Shown piece by piece: positions 26,301 to 37,500 of a stretch of 64,000 bases of DNA (its first letter is position 1; each line of letters begins with the position of its first letter). The DNA is from Takakia lepidozioides (lineage: Eukaryota; Streptophyta; Takakiopsida; Takakiales; Takakiaceae). A program made the position numbers and the translations under genes. The notes beneath the pieces are model-generated. The model was not told the origin of the DNA. It worked only from the letters and a program-made list of their open reading frames with translations, and did no database searches. The DNA is taken from assembly GCA_030704615.1 (NCBI GenBank), contig CM060732.1, forward strand, positions 75,745,053-75,809,052, written 5' to 3'.

Positions 26301-29300
26301 CCAATGTTACATACCTGACACATTCAATTATTGAGTACTTTTATGTGCATGTAAGTGTACGAAAGCTGCAATAAAAGAACTTGCAGCAAAAAGTGGAGCA
26401 ACATTACATGATGAGTAAAACCTGGCTTGTTCATAATTCAAATACAAGGGATCCGTCTGGCCATATATAGCCATGTGATTTGAGAGGTTGTTTTTGTGGA
26501 TATTCATTGTTGCAGAGCCAGAACTTCTTACTTCTGACACTCAGCTTTAGGGCTTGGAGAGTATTCCAACCTGTGCTGCCTTGCTTAGGGCACAGGCCAG
26601 GGCAGCTCTCATCAACATCAGCTCCAGCTCTGATACTTCGGGCACAATGCACCCCACCTACATCATTTGCAGACCAAAACATTTTAGGTTGAAAGAAACA
26701 CTGGCCACAACGCATGCAGGAAAACTGATTGACTGATATACACAGCAAAGAAAATCCTAAGAAGAGGGGACAGGATCCTTTACAAGCAAGACGCTTAGGT
26801 GTGGCTATGGTAGGTTCATAATTTCTTAAGTAAGGCAGCCTAAGACTTCTGCTGGTGGGAGACTTGTGACCATAAACAGCCCCTCCACCCTACCCCACCT
26901 CCCTGCGGGTTGCAATGGAGAAGAAATCTGGAGGCAAGAACTGCTAAGTTAGAAAGAATCAGATATTTAATCAACTATTTTGATTTACCTCCAACCACTC
27001 AATGTTGCCAATGATGTGAAGGACAAGGATGAACCATCACTGAAAGACTCAAAAGTAGAATAATCTCAATCCACTGCTTACGTCATTTAGTGCCTCACCA
27101 GAGGAACAGAGCTGTCTGCATCAAGTAAATCTAATCGTTGTCTCAACACAGCCTTACAGCTGGACTTGCCCGAAAGGTCCTCTACTGAATATCTTGCTGC
27201 CAGATCTCGATCTTGCATGGGATCCCACATGGTCTCGTCCAACCCATTGAATATTCCGATAAATTTATGCCTGCATTCATTTGCATAGTGCATTCATTCA
27301 ATTATTTGCAATTCAGACAGAAACAGATAACGAATAGCCAACAGATGCAAATTTCACATCCATCTTCCTGTGCACATTTGGGAGATGGCAGGGAAAAACA
27401 GGAGGCCCACTTGTGAGTATTCAGTGTCACGTCAAGGCCATATCCATGCTCCCTGGTCAGCAGGTCAGTTGCATATATCGGCGAGACGGTTATGACTTTA
27501 TTGGAGTAGACAACTCCACCCTGAAACAACAAGTGCATTTCAGAGACAACAGTTGACTATCTGGGCTGCAGAACAACATATAGTACAGTTCACAATTAAA
27601 AATCTGAGAAGTGGTCCAGTATCTTCTATGAATCAACGGTCCGTGTAAAGTAGGCTGTACAGGAAGTAAGAAATCATCCAGAAGATCAAAGGATTATCCC
27701 AGTTTCAATTCACCTTCAGTAGATTGATAAGATTAGGCTCAAAATTATCCTGAAGCCTGTCAGGCCGGTTCAGTCGTCCTGGATCTAGTCCACAGAGTGC
27801 CAGTTTATGTGGTTCCTGTAAACACTGCAGCCATGCAACGATAAATATCAACATCTATTTCTGAGGCTCTCCACCTCAGTGCAATACTTGAGCTGTGAGT
27901 TATCTTTGGTTTCTGTTGTTCTACTGTGATGGTCTACCTGTGTCCACCCTCACCTCCTGCAGATGTAATGATTTGTCTTCTTTCTTTCTGTCTCTCTGGC
28001 TCCCTCTTGTTCCGACCGAACTGGGCGCGGGGTCTATGGCCACAAGGCTACGGCAAAACGTCGTATGAGTACATTCTTTGGCTCACTCGCTGGAAAGTGT
28101 CTAGAGGAAACCTTGCTACTCCCCCTGCAGATTGAGATTGGAATGAGAGAAGATAAGGATTTAGGTTGTTGAGAGTATCAATGACTCAACCTAAAAAGGC
28201 AGAATGACTGGTTATAAAGCAGCAAAACGTTTTCATCAAGTCGACAGTCATGAAATCTTGCTCTTCTGAAAATTCACTGTCTTTCACAGGACATATGGGT
28301 CTATCTCAAATAGATGCAAGTGGGTTCCATGGACTTTATACCCCCAACAACAGCCCATACAAATCCATCCTCAAACCTAAGCCCCACAAATATTGCCCAT
28401 CTGGGAAGCCACAAAACAAAAAGAGGAAAGCGCATCATAAATAATAAGTAAAAATGGAGCAGAATTGGCCTGCAGAACAGTGTACAGGTCTAAAGTGCAG
28501 GGGTTACCTGGTACTTGAAATCGTGACAAGTGAATAAAAGGCGGGTGTTCCCTAAACCCTGTTACACATAACCCTGTCATATGTCTATTGAACAAGATCA
28601 GGTAAGACCTTTACACCACACTCTACCATGATATCTAAATGAAGTTAGGCAGAAAACTTCCCTGAACTTGTTTCCAGTCTGTGACATGGGGGAGGACATC
28701 ATGGATGACCTCAAGGGTTTACCCACACTCTCAGCACTAGACTGAAATTTAAACTCAGGGCAGGAAGCCTACCTTTGAACAGCAAACAGATGCAGAGAGG
28801 AAAGGGGGATTGCAAATGCCCGTTGTGTGGGCAACCTCAAGACAGTACTCATTTTCTGATTCATTGTCCTGGGTAGTATCACCAGAGAGACGCCCTCTTC
28901 AATTCTATCAAGGGATTTGTGCCTGTACCTCTGTTTACCAACTTTGAAAATCTTGAGGCTGAGCCAAAAGCCCAAGCCCTTTTGGGGCCTAGTTATTGGG
29001 CAAATCACACAGCAGATTGATGCTTGTGTAAAGGGATTTCTAGATGATATCTGGAAAACTCAGATCAATTGTCTGTTTCCAAGGTAAGTCATACTACCAG
29101 CGTCAGCCCCACAAAGGTACTTTCTGTCCCGTGGGTCAATGGCCACAAGGCTACGGCAAACAACGTCTTGTGAGTACATTCTACCATGGGATCTGGACTA
29201 ACCCTATGCTTGACATCAGGGTTCATTAATCTGTACATGCATATTTTGCAAATAACTTACAGGGGAACAAACCACTGACTGGAAAGACAGTAACTCTCAC

Positions 29301-32300
29301 ATGATGGGCATATATGTCCCAGAACAAGGGAGCCACAGCAGCTGTTTGCCAGTTGTGAAGATGCACAATATCAGCCTGCTTCCCTAGCTTCTTCAAATAC
29401 TCCAATGACGCTCTACAGAAATACGTGAACCTGCCCTCACCCAACCAGTGGTTTGCACATCACCACACAATTCAAGCATTCCCTTATTGATGCCAGCACA
29501 AGAGAGAGGATATTCAGGTTCACACTCCACCATTTCTTTTTCTTAGTCGTCATCTACACTTCAAAGTGAACAAGTTTCATTTGCAACCCAGATATGTAAT
29601 CTACATCCACATACATAAACAGTCAGTAAATCCTTATTACATTGCTGAAATAGCTCCGTACCTCTCAAAATCATCATCATAGTCATGAAGGTGAGCTCGA
29701 GAGAAAAAATCAGCCGGATGAAACGGCTCAATAAAAGTTACAGCAATTCCATATACAGTCCTGGACACAACAGAAAATGGATCAAGAGAACTATAACTTA
29801 GGCACAAGATACTGTATACTGCTCTAAACTGCTGTATACTGATGTATACCGTATACTGCTCTACCAGAGTTTGAGAAAATCTTGAGTATTCAAACCAACA
29901 AACTCTAAACTTTGTTAGTTCCTTGTCTGCATCATTGATAGATCAAATATTGCCAGAAGACTTTGTATCTATCATAAATCTGTGGGGAGAAGAAAGAGAG
30001 AAGAGACAGTGTATCCTACATAAAGTCACTGACCCTGTCCAGAGCTTGTTTTTATGCCAGTCGCCACCAAAGTAGGAGTATAGATCTGTGTCTACCTCTT
30101 GCAGGTTGTCCACGACGGTCAAGTCCAGAGAGGCGTATCTGTACCATAGCAGTATATTTGCTTCCTTTAGATAATTAAGCAGGATTACACATACTTGAAA
30201 ACTAATGAAGGACAGATCATTTTGCCCGAATAAGGAAAAAACTTTCCCTACAGTAAGAAACTTGGGTTCAAGGCCATTTGTCACGCATGTAGTTAGGCCT
30301 TGCAGGCCTCTAGACAGAAAGCCTGACTGATGTAAACATGTGGGCCCAGTATCAGGGCAGCAAAATGTTTGCATTTAATCCACACTAGAAAATCAACCGC
30401 CTAAGCCAAAACTCTCTCTCCTTGCTCTGTGTGCACGCACGCGTGTGTGAATGTGTGTTTTTTACCACAATCCTGGCTTGAGGCTAACAAATGGTACATT
30501 TGCCCCATGTAAGTATACCCAAGAAGGTTTAGTCCAACACCTACTTGGGCAGGATCACCTCTACCAAATGACCCTTCCTGCGTAGAGCCCGGCATAAGTT
30601 GGTTACATTGGTTGCCAGCGATCCTGATGACGTGGCCGGCGCCATCTCTGTGCAGATGTGAACAACATGCAGTCCCCGCCTTCTTCCCAGACACGTCACA
30701 TTAGTGATACAGAAGTGGTAGTCAAGTGTGCTGCAAAGCGCACCTTTCAAGAAGAACAAACAATGAGCACAGCGTAGCCCTTCCCCCTCTACTCCTGGTT
30801 CCTCTCCTGTCCCTTTATAACACAAAGAAAGGGGTGCTGACAGACAGATATTACAATTGATTCCTTACCCTCTATTTGGGTCAAGAAGAGAGAGCAACCC
30901 AGCTGCAAGCTCCATGTCATCCTTTGCCCCCACATCTTCAAAGACTTCAGCAGCCTGTGCATTCCGGGTGCACACAAGCCCCCGCAGAGTGATGGCCTGG
31001 TCTGACTTTATTGCTCCTGTCAACACCATTGAATCAATTCGCAAGAGAAGCTCACTCCAAAATGCAGGGGGGTCAGCTTTCTCCCTCCGACCTATCTTTC
31101 CTCGCCTAGTCAGCTTGGGGACACCACCTGCCAAGTGCAATCAAGCAGACATGGAAGAGATTACTCAGTAATACACTCCCGAGTGCTAAAGTCTGCCCAG
31201 AATTGATTGACATGATTCCTGAAGTAGCTGAAGGTGCACCATCATTGCACGGGAGAAGGGTTATCCTAGTTTCCTCCCATAAGGCCATAGCACAACAGTG
31301 TCTACAGCTTGTAATACACAGCACAACACACAGTGTCCTATCCTTCGCTCCCTATGCTGCAGATATACTGCATCCACGATGTGTATTTGCCAACAAGAAG
31401 TGCTGCATCATTGGGAGAAGAGATAGAAGACAAAGCTCAAACCTTGGTCTGGAGGATTTAATTGAATCTTCAAATCTAACCTTGAATGGCTGAAACTGAA
31501 ATGGAATCCTCAAACTGCTTGAGATTTCTTTGCAAGACATGACACTCAACAACGCCTGCCTGATTTTCAGCCTCTAACTGCGCGACACGTGCCAGTAACA
31601 GCTCCTTGTCACGCTCAGCCGTCTGAAGTTGCTCCATTGCTATCAAGCGCTGCTTGTTCAAATACAGCATGTCTGCCACGCCCATTTCAAGCCCCCAAAA
31701 AACATAAATTCTACCAAAAACCAGTTGAATAACTGACAGTAAGATATACCAAACACCACTACATGAACGAGAGCCTGAAGAGACATATTGAACCCACTTT
31801 GTTGTGCATCATTGAAGAGCTTCATCACATCATGTGATCCATTCGCCACTGCACCTTTCTCTCCTACCTGTAGTACACGAGTCTTCCACAAGTCGTTATT
31901 CCAACATTCGGGCCAACAATGGTTGAGCATCCCAATATGAATGCATTACCATGGCACCTACATTGTACTTTTGGCCTCTTCAGTTGGTCTAACCACAAGT
32001 AATTTGCAGCATGCCACCAACAGCCCTTAGACCCAATCCAGTATGTTCATTGCCTATAGCTATAACACCGGTAACTGGTCACAGTCATCGTGCCCTATGT
32101 AACCTGTTGTAAGAACCTTCTAGTTAGTCTTTCAAAGCATAATCATGAATTCTCCCTACATTAAGCTGGTTAGAATAATATTTTTGACAAAAACATTACA
32201 CACACAGTTAAAGAGGGATACCTGCAGAGCATCAACACCCCTTCCTTGCTCCCTGCACGCAATACCCCCACCATTTAGCTATAAAACACCTAAGAAATCC

Positions 32301-33729
32301 CATGCTTCAGCACTTGGTTAAAGCACTCTGGTGAGTGTGAGATTGCTTGTGGAGCATGAATCACACCTTAGCTGGACCAAACAAACAAAGAAGTTCGTAC
32401 ACACATAGCTTGTGCACTAAACCCTCGGGTGTAACCATCTAGACCCTGGAGTTTTGATATTAAAACCCAATGATGTTCTGCTCAAACTGGGAGCGGGGTC
32501 AATGGCCACAAGGCTACGGCAAACAACGTCTTATGAGTACATTAAAACCCAATGGTGTTGAACCAACCAATATTTTGCAGCCAAACCATATACGGGTGGC
32601 TGCAATAACAATGCATTGAACATGTTCAAACAAATGATATCACACCTAACATGAGCCCAAGCGAAATAACACTGTAGCTAAGAGAGCAGCCCACCTAGCC
32701 AATACACTCCGCCATTCACGTCTTGCAAAATGTAATGAATTACAGTCACTTATGGTTGAGGCAGAGGAACCCAGAAGCATCACCCATGTAGAAGTACATG
32801 TGAGGGATTCCAAATGCTGATCCCAACTCTTTGGGTGCCAAGAATGAAGGCCGAGTGACGACTCTTGAGGCAATATAGGAATGCTGAGACTATTAGAGGC
32901 TTAAAAAATTGAACTCCTAAATTCATGCAGTGTGAAGATTGCACTCATAAGACGCTGTTTGCCGTAGCCTTGTGGCCATTGACCCCGCGCCCAGTTTGAG
33001 CGGGAACAAAAGGAACATAACCTACCTCTGTCAGGGGCTGACGTTGGTAGTAAGACTTACCTTCATATAAAGAATTAATCCGGGTTTTCCAGATATCCTC
33101 TAGAAATCCCATGCAGTGTGAAGAGTTGGAACCTTTGATCCAAATATATGAAAATGGTGAGAATTGAAACTAGCCTTTCCGGAGAAATGTTTGAGTCATG
33201 CATGGCTGAATTCTGACGTGAAACTGTTGCAAGGAGTAAACAAGCACACAACTGCCATGCGTGTGTAACTTCCACGGTAACTTTTAAATGTCACCCCCTC
33301 CATGAACAGGCGCAAACACAATTAATGAGCTACCAGGAGGAATTTCGCAATGACTAGAGACTCGCAAACTAAACCAGTGTACTGATAATTAAGTCAGCAT
33401 GAAAATCAGCTGTCAGGTTGTGGAGCGCACCCACATTGTACTTAGCACAGAAAACACAATTCCAAGAGGGTTGCCAGCAGCACAGACACTGAAGGCGTTA
33501 CCGTACGAGTCTCCGAACTGCACCCATCCGGGCGTTGTAACGGGCTTGTTAAGCAAAATACAGAAGATGTAGGGCCAACAACTCACCCATGTGAGGCCTG
33601 TATAGCAACCAGGCGGCGGCGAGAGCTATGAGATCCTGAAGTTATGGCAGGGTACCCACTCAGCAGTCCACCCGACCAGGCTGCTCCCGCTGCCTGAGGC
33701 AAAGCCCCAACTGCCCCAAAGAGCCCCAT
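23341..33729 (-). CDS. SS5: SS4/SS5-class starch synthase-like protein, catalytic motifs degenerate
   Basis: Nineteen minus-strand exons join in frame (736 residues): 33729-33587, 32252-32222, 31867-31798, 31672-31481, 31127-30869, 30730-30545, 30138-30034, 29760-29662, 29430-29301, 28558-28508, 27815-27714, 27520-27411, 27270-27099, 26657-26571, 25009-24938, 24774-24661, 24481-24420, 23966-23861, 23460-23341. A plastid transit peptide (about 1-45) and a coiled coil (about 70-140, LNKQRLIAMEQLQTAERDKE) precede a GT5 domain with WSELLLRID, GLHVVHICTEMAP, HLHNWQTAAVAPLFW and KFIGIFNGLDETMWDP, then a GT1-like half. The fold fits SS4, but the first K-X-G-G-L motif is TSSGSL (264-269), the RLVPQKG segment reads IVPEVSE, and the second KTGGL motif is RQISG. 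FEP (634-636) is kept. Loss of both motifs points to the non-catalytic SS5 type, which promotes starch granule initiation. Exon 2 is only 31 nt and is the least certain. Confidence 0.85.
23723..23850 (-). mobile_element. 5'-truncated LINE copy 3 with target duplication
   Basis: A 100-bp insert (23737-23836) between perfect 14-bp copies of gaaagagagagaga, in the last intron of the SS5-like gene. Its minus strand reads gttcccgctcaaactgggcg into the gccacaaggctacggcaaac core and ends gagtacaa. Because the duplication is simple sequence, its exact edges could slide by a few bases. Confidence 0.82.
25651..25794 (-). repeat. 3' LTR of the TRIM (144 bp)
   Basis: Shares its ends and nearly all of its sequence with the other LTR (25871-26078) but lacks that copy's 64-bp internal block. 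It starts TGTTGG and ends CCAACA on either strand, giving short inverted ends. Confidence 0.92.
25672..25743 (-). other. 72-nt tRNA-like cloverleaf within the 3' LTR
   Basis: On the minus strand the 72 nt fold as acceptor GGATGGG/CCCGACC (6 of 7 pairs, one A-A mismatch), D stem GCTC/GAGC with loop AGTGGTA, anticodon stem CCCCA/TGGGG, a six-base variable region, and T stem CTAGG/CCTAG with loop TTCAATC. A-box (TAGCTCAGTGGTAGAGC) and B-box (GGTTCAATCCC) motifs are intact. The anticodon loop, CCGGAA, has six bases instead of seven, so no amino acid can be assigned and a working tRNA is unlikely. Confidence 0.85.
25795..25870 (-). repeat. TRIM internal region with primer site and purine tract
   Basis: 76 bp between the LTRs. 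The minus strand starts at 25870 with TGGTATCAGAGCC, the iMet tRNA primer-binding site, and ends at 25795 with GAGGGGGAG, the polypurine tract. Nothing else is encoded. Confidence 0.92.
25871..26078 (-). repeat. 5' LTR of the TRIM (208 bp)
   Basis: The longer LTR. It contains the second tRNA-like cloverleaf at 25892-25963, which looks identical to that of the 3' LTR over all 72 nt. The extra 64-bp block lies between the cloverleaf and the LTR's outer end. Confidence 0.92.
27993..28088 (+). mobile_element. 5'-truncated LINE copy 4 with target duplication
   Basis: A 68-bp insert (28007-28074) between tctctggctccctc (27993-28006) and tctttggctcactc (28075-28088), 12 of 14 bases matching. It holds gaactgggcgcggggtctat, the gccacaaggctacggcaaa core and the gagtacat end. 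It is oriented opposite to its SS5-like host gene. Confidence 0.72.
28622..29194 (+). mobile_element. Longest LINE copy (5), with reverse-transcriptase zinc knuckle
   Basis: About 543 bp (28637-29179) between tctaccatgatatct and tctaccatgggatct (13 of 15 matching), in an SS5-like intron. This copy identifies the family. Its plus strand encodes LKFKLRAGSLPLN, the zinc knuckle CPLCGQPQDSTHFLIHCP (about 28817-28870), then RDALFNSIKGF and FENLEAEPKAQALLG, the usual C-terminus of LINE reverse transcriptases. Several stops are present. The 3' UTR of about 150 bp ends in the shared core and gagtacat, with no poly(A). Confidence 0.85.
32459..32559 (+). mobile_element. 5'-truncated LINE copy 6 with target duplication
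   Basis: A 63-bp insert (32478-32540) between 19-bp repeats attaaaacccaatgatgtt and attaaaacccaatggtgtt (one mismatch), in the first intron of the SS5-like gene. It carries the gccacaaggctacggcaaac core. Its duplication is the only one of the seven that does not begin TCT. Confidence 0.85.
32924..33124 (-). mobile_element. 5'-truncated LINE copy 7 with target duplication
   Basis: A 171-bp insert (32939-33109) between perfect 15-bp copies of catgcagtgtgaaga, in the first intron of the SS5-like gene. On the minus strand it runs from gatttctagaggatatctgg through the 3' UTR to the core and the end gagtgcaa. It lines up with copies 2, 3 and 5. Confidence 0.88.
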
Positions 33730-34532
33730 GCTCTTCTCTCTCTCACACGAACTGATACCAAACTCAGTCAATGCTTGAGGATCTTTGCCTTTGTACTTGG
33801 AGCACACCTCCTTGAGCAACCCACCTGCGAGATGTGGGACACATCCTTTACGAGTAGGATGGTACACTCCTTCATATACTCACGCATTCTCGGAATGACA
33901 AAGACAGGGGGTCCCGTTCCCGTCAGCACCCTTACACGTGTGGGTCGCACTGCCTCGCCAGCCGCCTTCCTCGGCGAGGGTGTCTCTCCCCCGGTCCTGC
34001 CGCCTTGTTTATAATAATAAGATCCCGCCTGCCCGCTCTCGCCGGTTTGTCAATGATCTTTGTAGGAAAGGGAAAGCGTGCTGCTGATGGTCTTCTGGGA
34101 AACCATCACTTGGTCCTCTGTTGTCTCACAATTCTCACACAGACTCAGAGGGTGCAGCTGTGTAGACTTGGGCGCTTTGTCTTTGCAGAGCATTCCACGT
34201 ATTGGGTCAATCCAATATTGTCAGTATTGCAGGGTGAGGTTTTGGCTCCCTTCTGGGTGCACTGCTTTTGTTTTTGTATCATAGAGAAGGTGATCTGCTT
34301 CCGTTTTGTCACTAGGGGTCTCAATCCCAACCTGCGCAGATTTTCTGCATCTCGTGATATTGTGGGTTTGCCAGGGATTCTGTGACGGGGCCAAGATGCC
34401 AAGGATTGCCACAGGCGAGGGAGAAGGTGTCATGTGTGTGCAGAGGGCCAGGCAGTGACTCTCGCTTTTGAACAGGAAAATTTCATGCCCTGGCGTAGAG
34501 AGCTGATGAAGGATTAGAAGTGCGGGGTCGGC
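33730..34532. promoter_or_regulatory. Divergent promoter region of SS5-like and WDR48 genes
   Basis: 803 bp separate two head-to-head start codons, so both promoters must lie here. Plus-strand frames inside it (33775-34014, 34005-34385) show no domain. I see no clear TATA box or repeated motif. Confidence 0.45.
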
Positions 34533-37500
34533 ATGCATCGTGTAGGCAGCACAGGAAACACTGCCAACTCAGCTCGCCCTCGAAAAGAGCGTCGAATCAC
34601 TTACGTGTTGCGTGACTCCAATGATTCCAAGGTTAGAGAAAATTTCTTCGCAGCTGTGTTGCTTTTGCAGCCTCGCGTGTCCTGATTGGGGTCGCCTCCG
34701 TCAGAGAATGACAGTATTGGGACTTTGAAGGCACATTTCACTGCTGCGTCAGTGCAAATTATCGCCCCACTCTTTAGAAGGCAATCTATATGTCACAAAT
34801 TCAAAGCTGGTTTGCATGTGTCGTGGATTTGTCAATAGAGTAGTATGAATGCAGCAGTTGTACGAAATGTAAAAGCGGAAGGTTTCGTGGTTTAAACAGG
34901 CCTCGGAGCGGCCGGCCTCCCCTGTGTCTTGAGGGGCTTTTGGGAGAGGCCTGCCCAGCAGCAGCAGGCAATCGGTGGATGTCTGGATCACCAACCACGA
35001 GTGATGACCCATTTGATAATTTCTGACCTCTGTAACCCTAACTTCGCTGTGGAACTTATTCTGCAGTTCCCCTTGCTTCTGAGGGTTCCGTTTTTCACAT
35101 TGGACCCCAGCAACGCCCAAATTTTGTCATGGTCACTTTGTTCTTGTTTGCAGATGAGTGTTGGACATGGAAATCTGCTGAATGGAGCTCAATGGTAATA
35201 GCGCAAGATGACAGGGAACTAACAAAGATGGATGTGGGGGCTGCAGCACTGCTCAGGGATCAACTGTGTGACTGGTCCAAGTGGTTTGGGAAGGAGCAAT
35301 GATCATTTGTTTACTGGGAGTCGGGATGGAACTTTGAAGAGATGGGAGCTGGGTGCGGATGCTGCAGTATGCCATGCCACATTCGAATCGCATGTGGATT
35401 GGGTACATATTCTGAGCTCCTCCACAGTCAAGACTATAGGAGTATACAAGTAGATGCTCACAGATAGGAGATAGGACATCACTGCTTGATTCAAAATCCA
35501 GGGCAGTCATTGGGCTCTTTGCCTTGACACTTTTTAGGGATGCTCACTGTCATCAGACTTGTGGAAAGTTACTGTACCAGACTGTGAGCAAAATCTTCAT
35601 TTTCTGTGTGGCAGAAAATTCGATATTCCGCCGATGTCCTTGCTATGGCAATCTATTTATCTCCACGTACAGAATTATTTGGCATAGCTTCTGTGTTTTG
35701 AATAAATCAAGAGAAAAAGCCATGAGTTGTTTGCTGATGCAAGGACATCTCCTTCAGATGAGATGTAGCTGTGGGAAGTGGCTGTTAAATTTTTCTCCCC
35801 TTGTCATGATCTCTGTGTAGGTGAATGATGTGGTGGTGACGGGTGAGGACACACTTGTTTCGTGCTCCTCAGATACCACACTGAAGGTGCATTCTACAGT
35901 CCGCTCTTTCTTGAAGGCTCACATATTCCAGGTTGCCTGAAAAGTCCGCGTGTCTGGTGGTATTGCCACTGTCACCGTGCTCCACTTTCTGGGGTTTAGT
36001 ATAATTTGAGATGCCAAAGTCAAGGATTTTTCCCAGTGTGCAGGTAGCAATATAGCCCAAGGCTGGCATGGTACTCGAAACTCAGGTCAGCATAGTAAGG
36101 GGTTAAAAGCGATTGGTGGTTCATTCATCATACATTCAATTCCTGTAGGTCTTCCAAACTAGTTCATCTGTTTGTAGACTCTGTGGAAATAGCAGAATCG
36201 AATCTGACCTGTAAGTGGGGGTTTGTGTCTGCTCGTGCTGGGGGATGTACAGACATGGAGGGCATTTTCTCATGGGGAGTGCACTCGAACATTCAGGGAG
36301 CATTCAGACTATGTCACTTCACTTGCAGCTGCACGCCACGTGAGAATACTGAAACCTGATAGTGGGTTTAGTTGTCTGCTGACTTTGGCAATAGTTTGCT
36401 TTTTTCTCTTTGTAACCAAGAGCTGGCACCAAACATCACCATGAATCAATCAGCTGGGTTGACATTGTTAGAATTCCTTTCATTGCACTTCTGAAAATTC
36501 CCTCCTTAGCGTTGCTGTGTCTTTGTGCTTCAGGGCAGGTGTCAATCTTTCCTCGCCTTCAGTACTAAAGCACATATCTTGTACCCCAAAATGGTTTTGA
36601 GTAGAGAGTATGGGCTTTCAAGGCTGCTAGTCATTCCAATGTAAGAGTTGTAGTGGGACTTCCAGGTCAAGAAGCTATGTTAACCTGTGAAATATCTACT
36701 TGACCTCTACCGCAATTTAATATTGGGGCTATTTCCTGGGTCTTTTTATTAGTGCATAAAAACCATCCTGTTGGTGCAGCTCGCATCCTGTTTCACCACA
36801 CTTGTCAATTTAATCATGCAGAGGTAGCAACTGGAATTGTGTGTGCCAATATGTAACGTATTAAGTACTTTTGGTGCCTCAGAGCAACATTGTGGCTTCT
36901 GGTGGCCTGGGCCGTGAGGTATTCGTATGGGATTTGGAAGCAGCTATGGTGCCAGTGGCTAGGGCTCCAAATGGAGCTAGTGACGAGGGAGGATATGATG
37001 GGGGTTATTCATCGGGTGTCGTAGTGCCTGGTGATCGGTATGGCACTTCAAACAGCCATGTTACTGCGACTCCTGTATCCAATCCTCCCAAAGGTTATGC
37101 CCCCGTCCCAGCCAAGGGCCACAAGGAGTCTGTGTATGCGCTGGCTATGAACGACGTCGGCACCATTCTTGTGTCAGGGGGTACTGAGAAGGTGGGTGTT
37201 GTCTACATTTTTATGAACTCTACATACACAAATGGCAATGTTGTTTCATTTGGTTAATGCAGTTGGTCTGTACTTGGAATTTGTGTCGATGTAAACTCTG
37301 CAAGCTCCTCCTGTGTTGTGAAAACGAGTTCTTTCCACGTGAATGTGTGCTTTGCACAAGAAAAGTCCAAGAACTGCCTGAGTACATTTGATATGCTTAC
37401 TTTCCTTTTGGTGTACCTCTCATGTATCCTTAGTGAGGAAGCTCCCAAGAGATATTGTCATTGTTCAGTAGGCAGCCCTGGGATCAAATGTTCCTGTGAC

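Noticed and set aside
32646-32873. Minus-strand frames tested as a missing SS5 exon
   Set aside because: No coiled-coil or starch synthase similarity, and the 31-nt exon at 32222-32252 restores frame without it.
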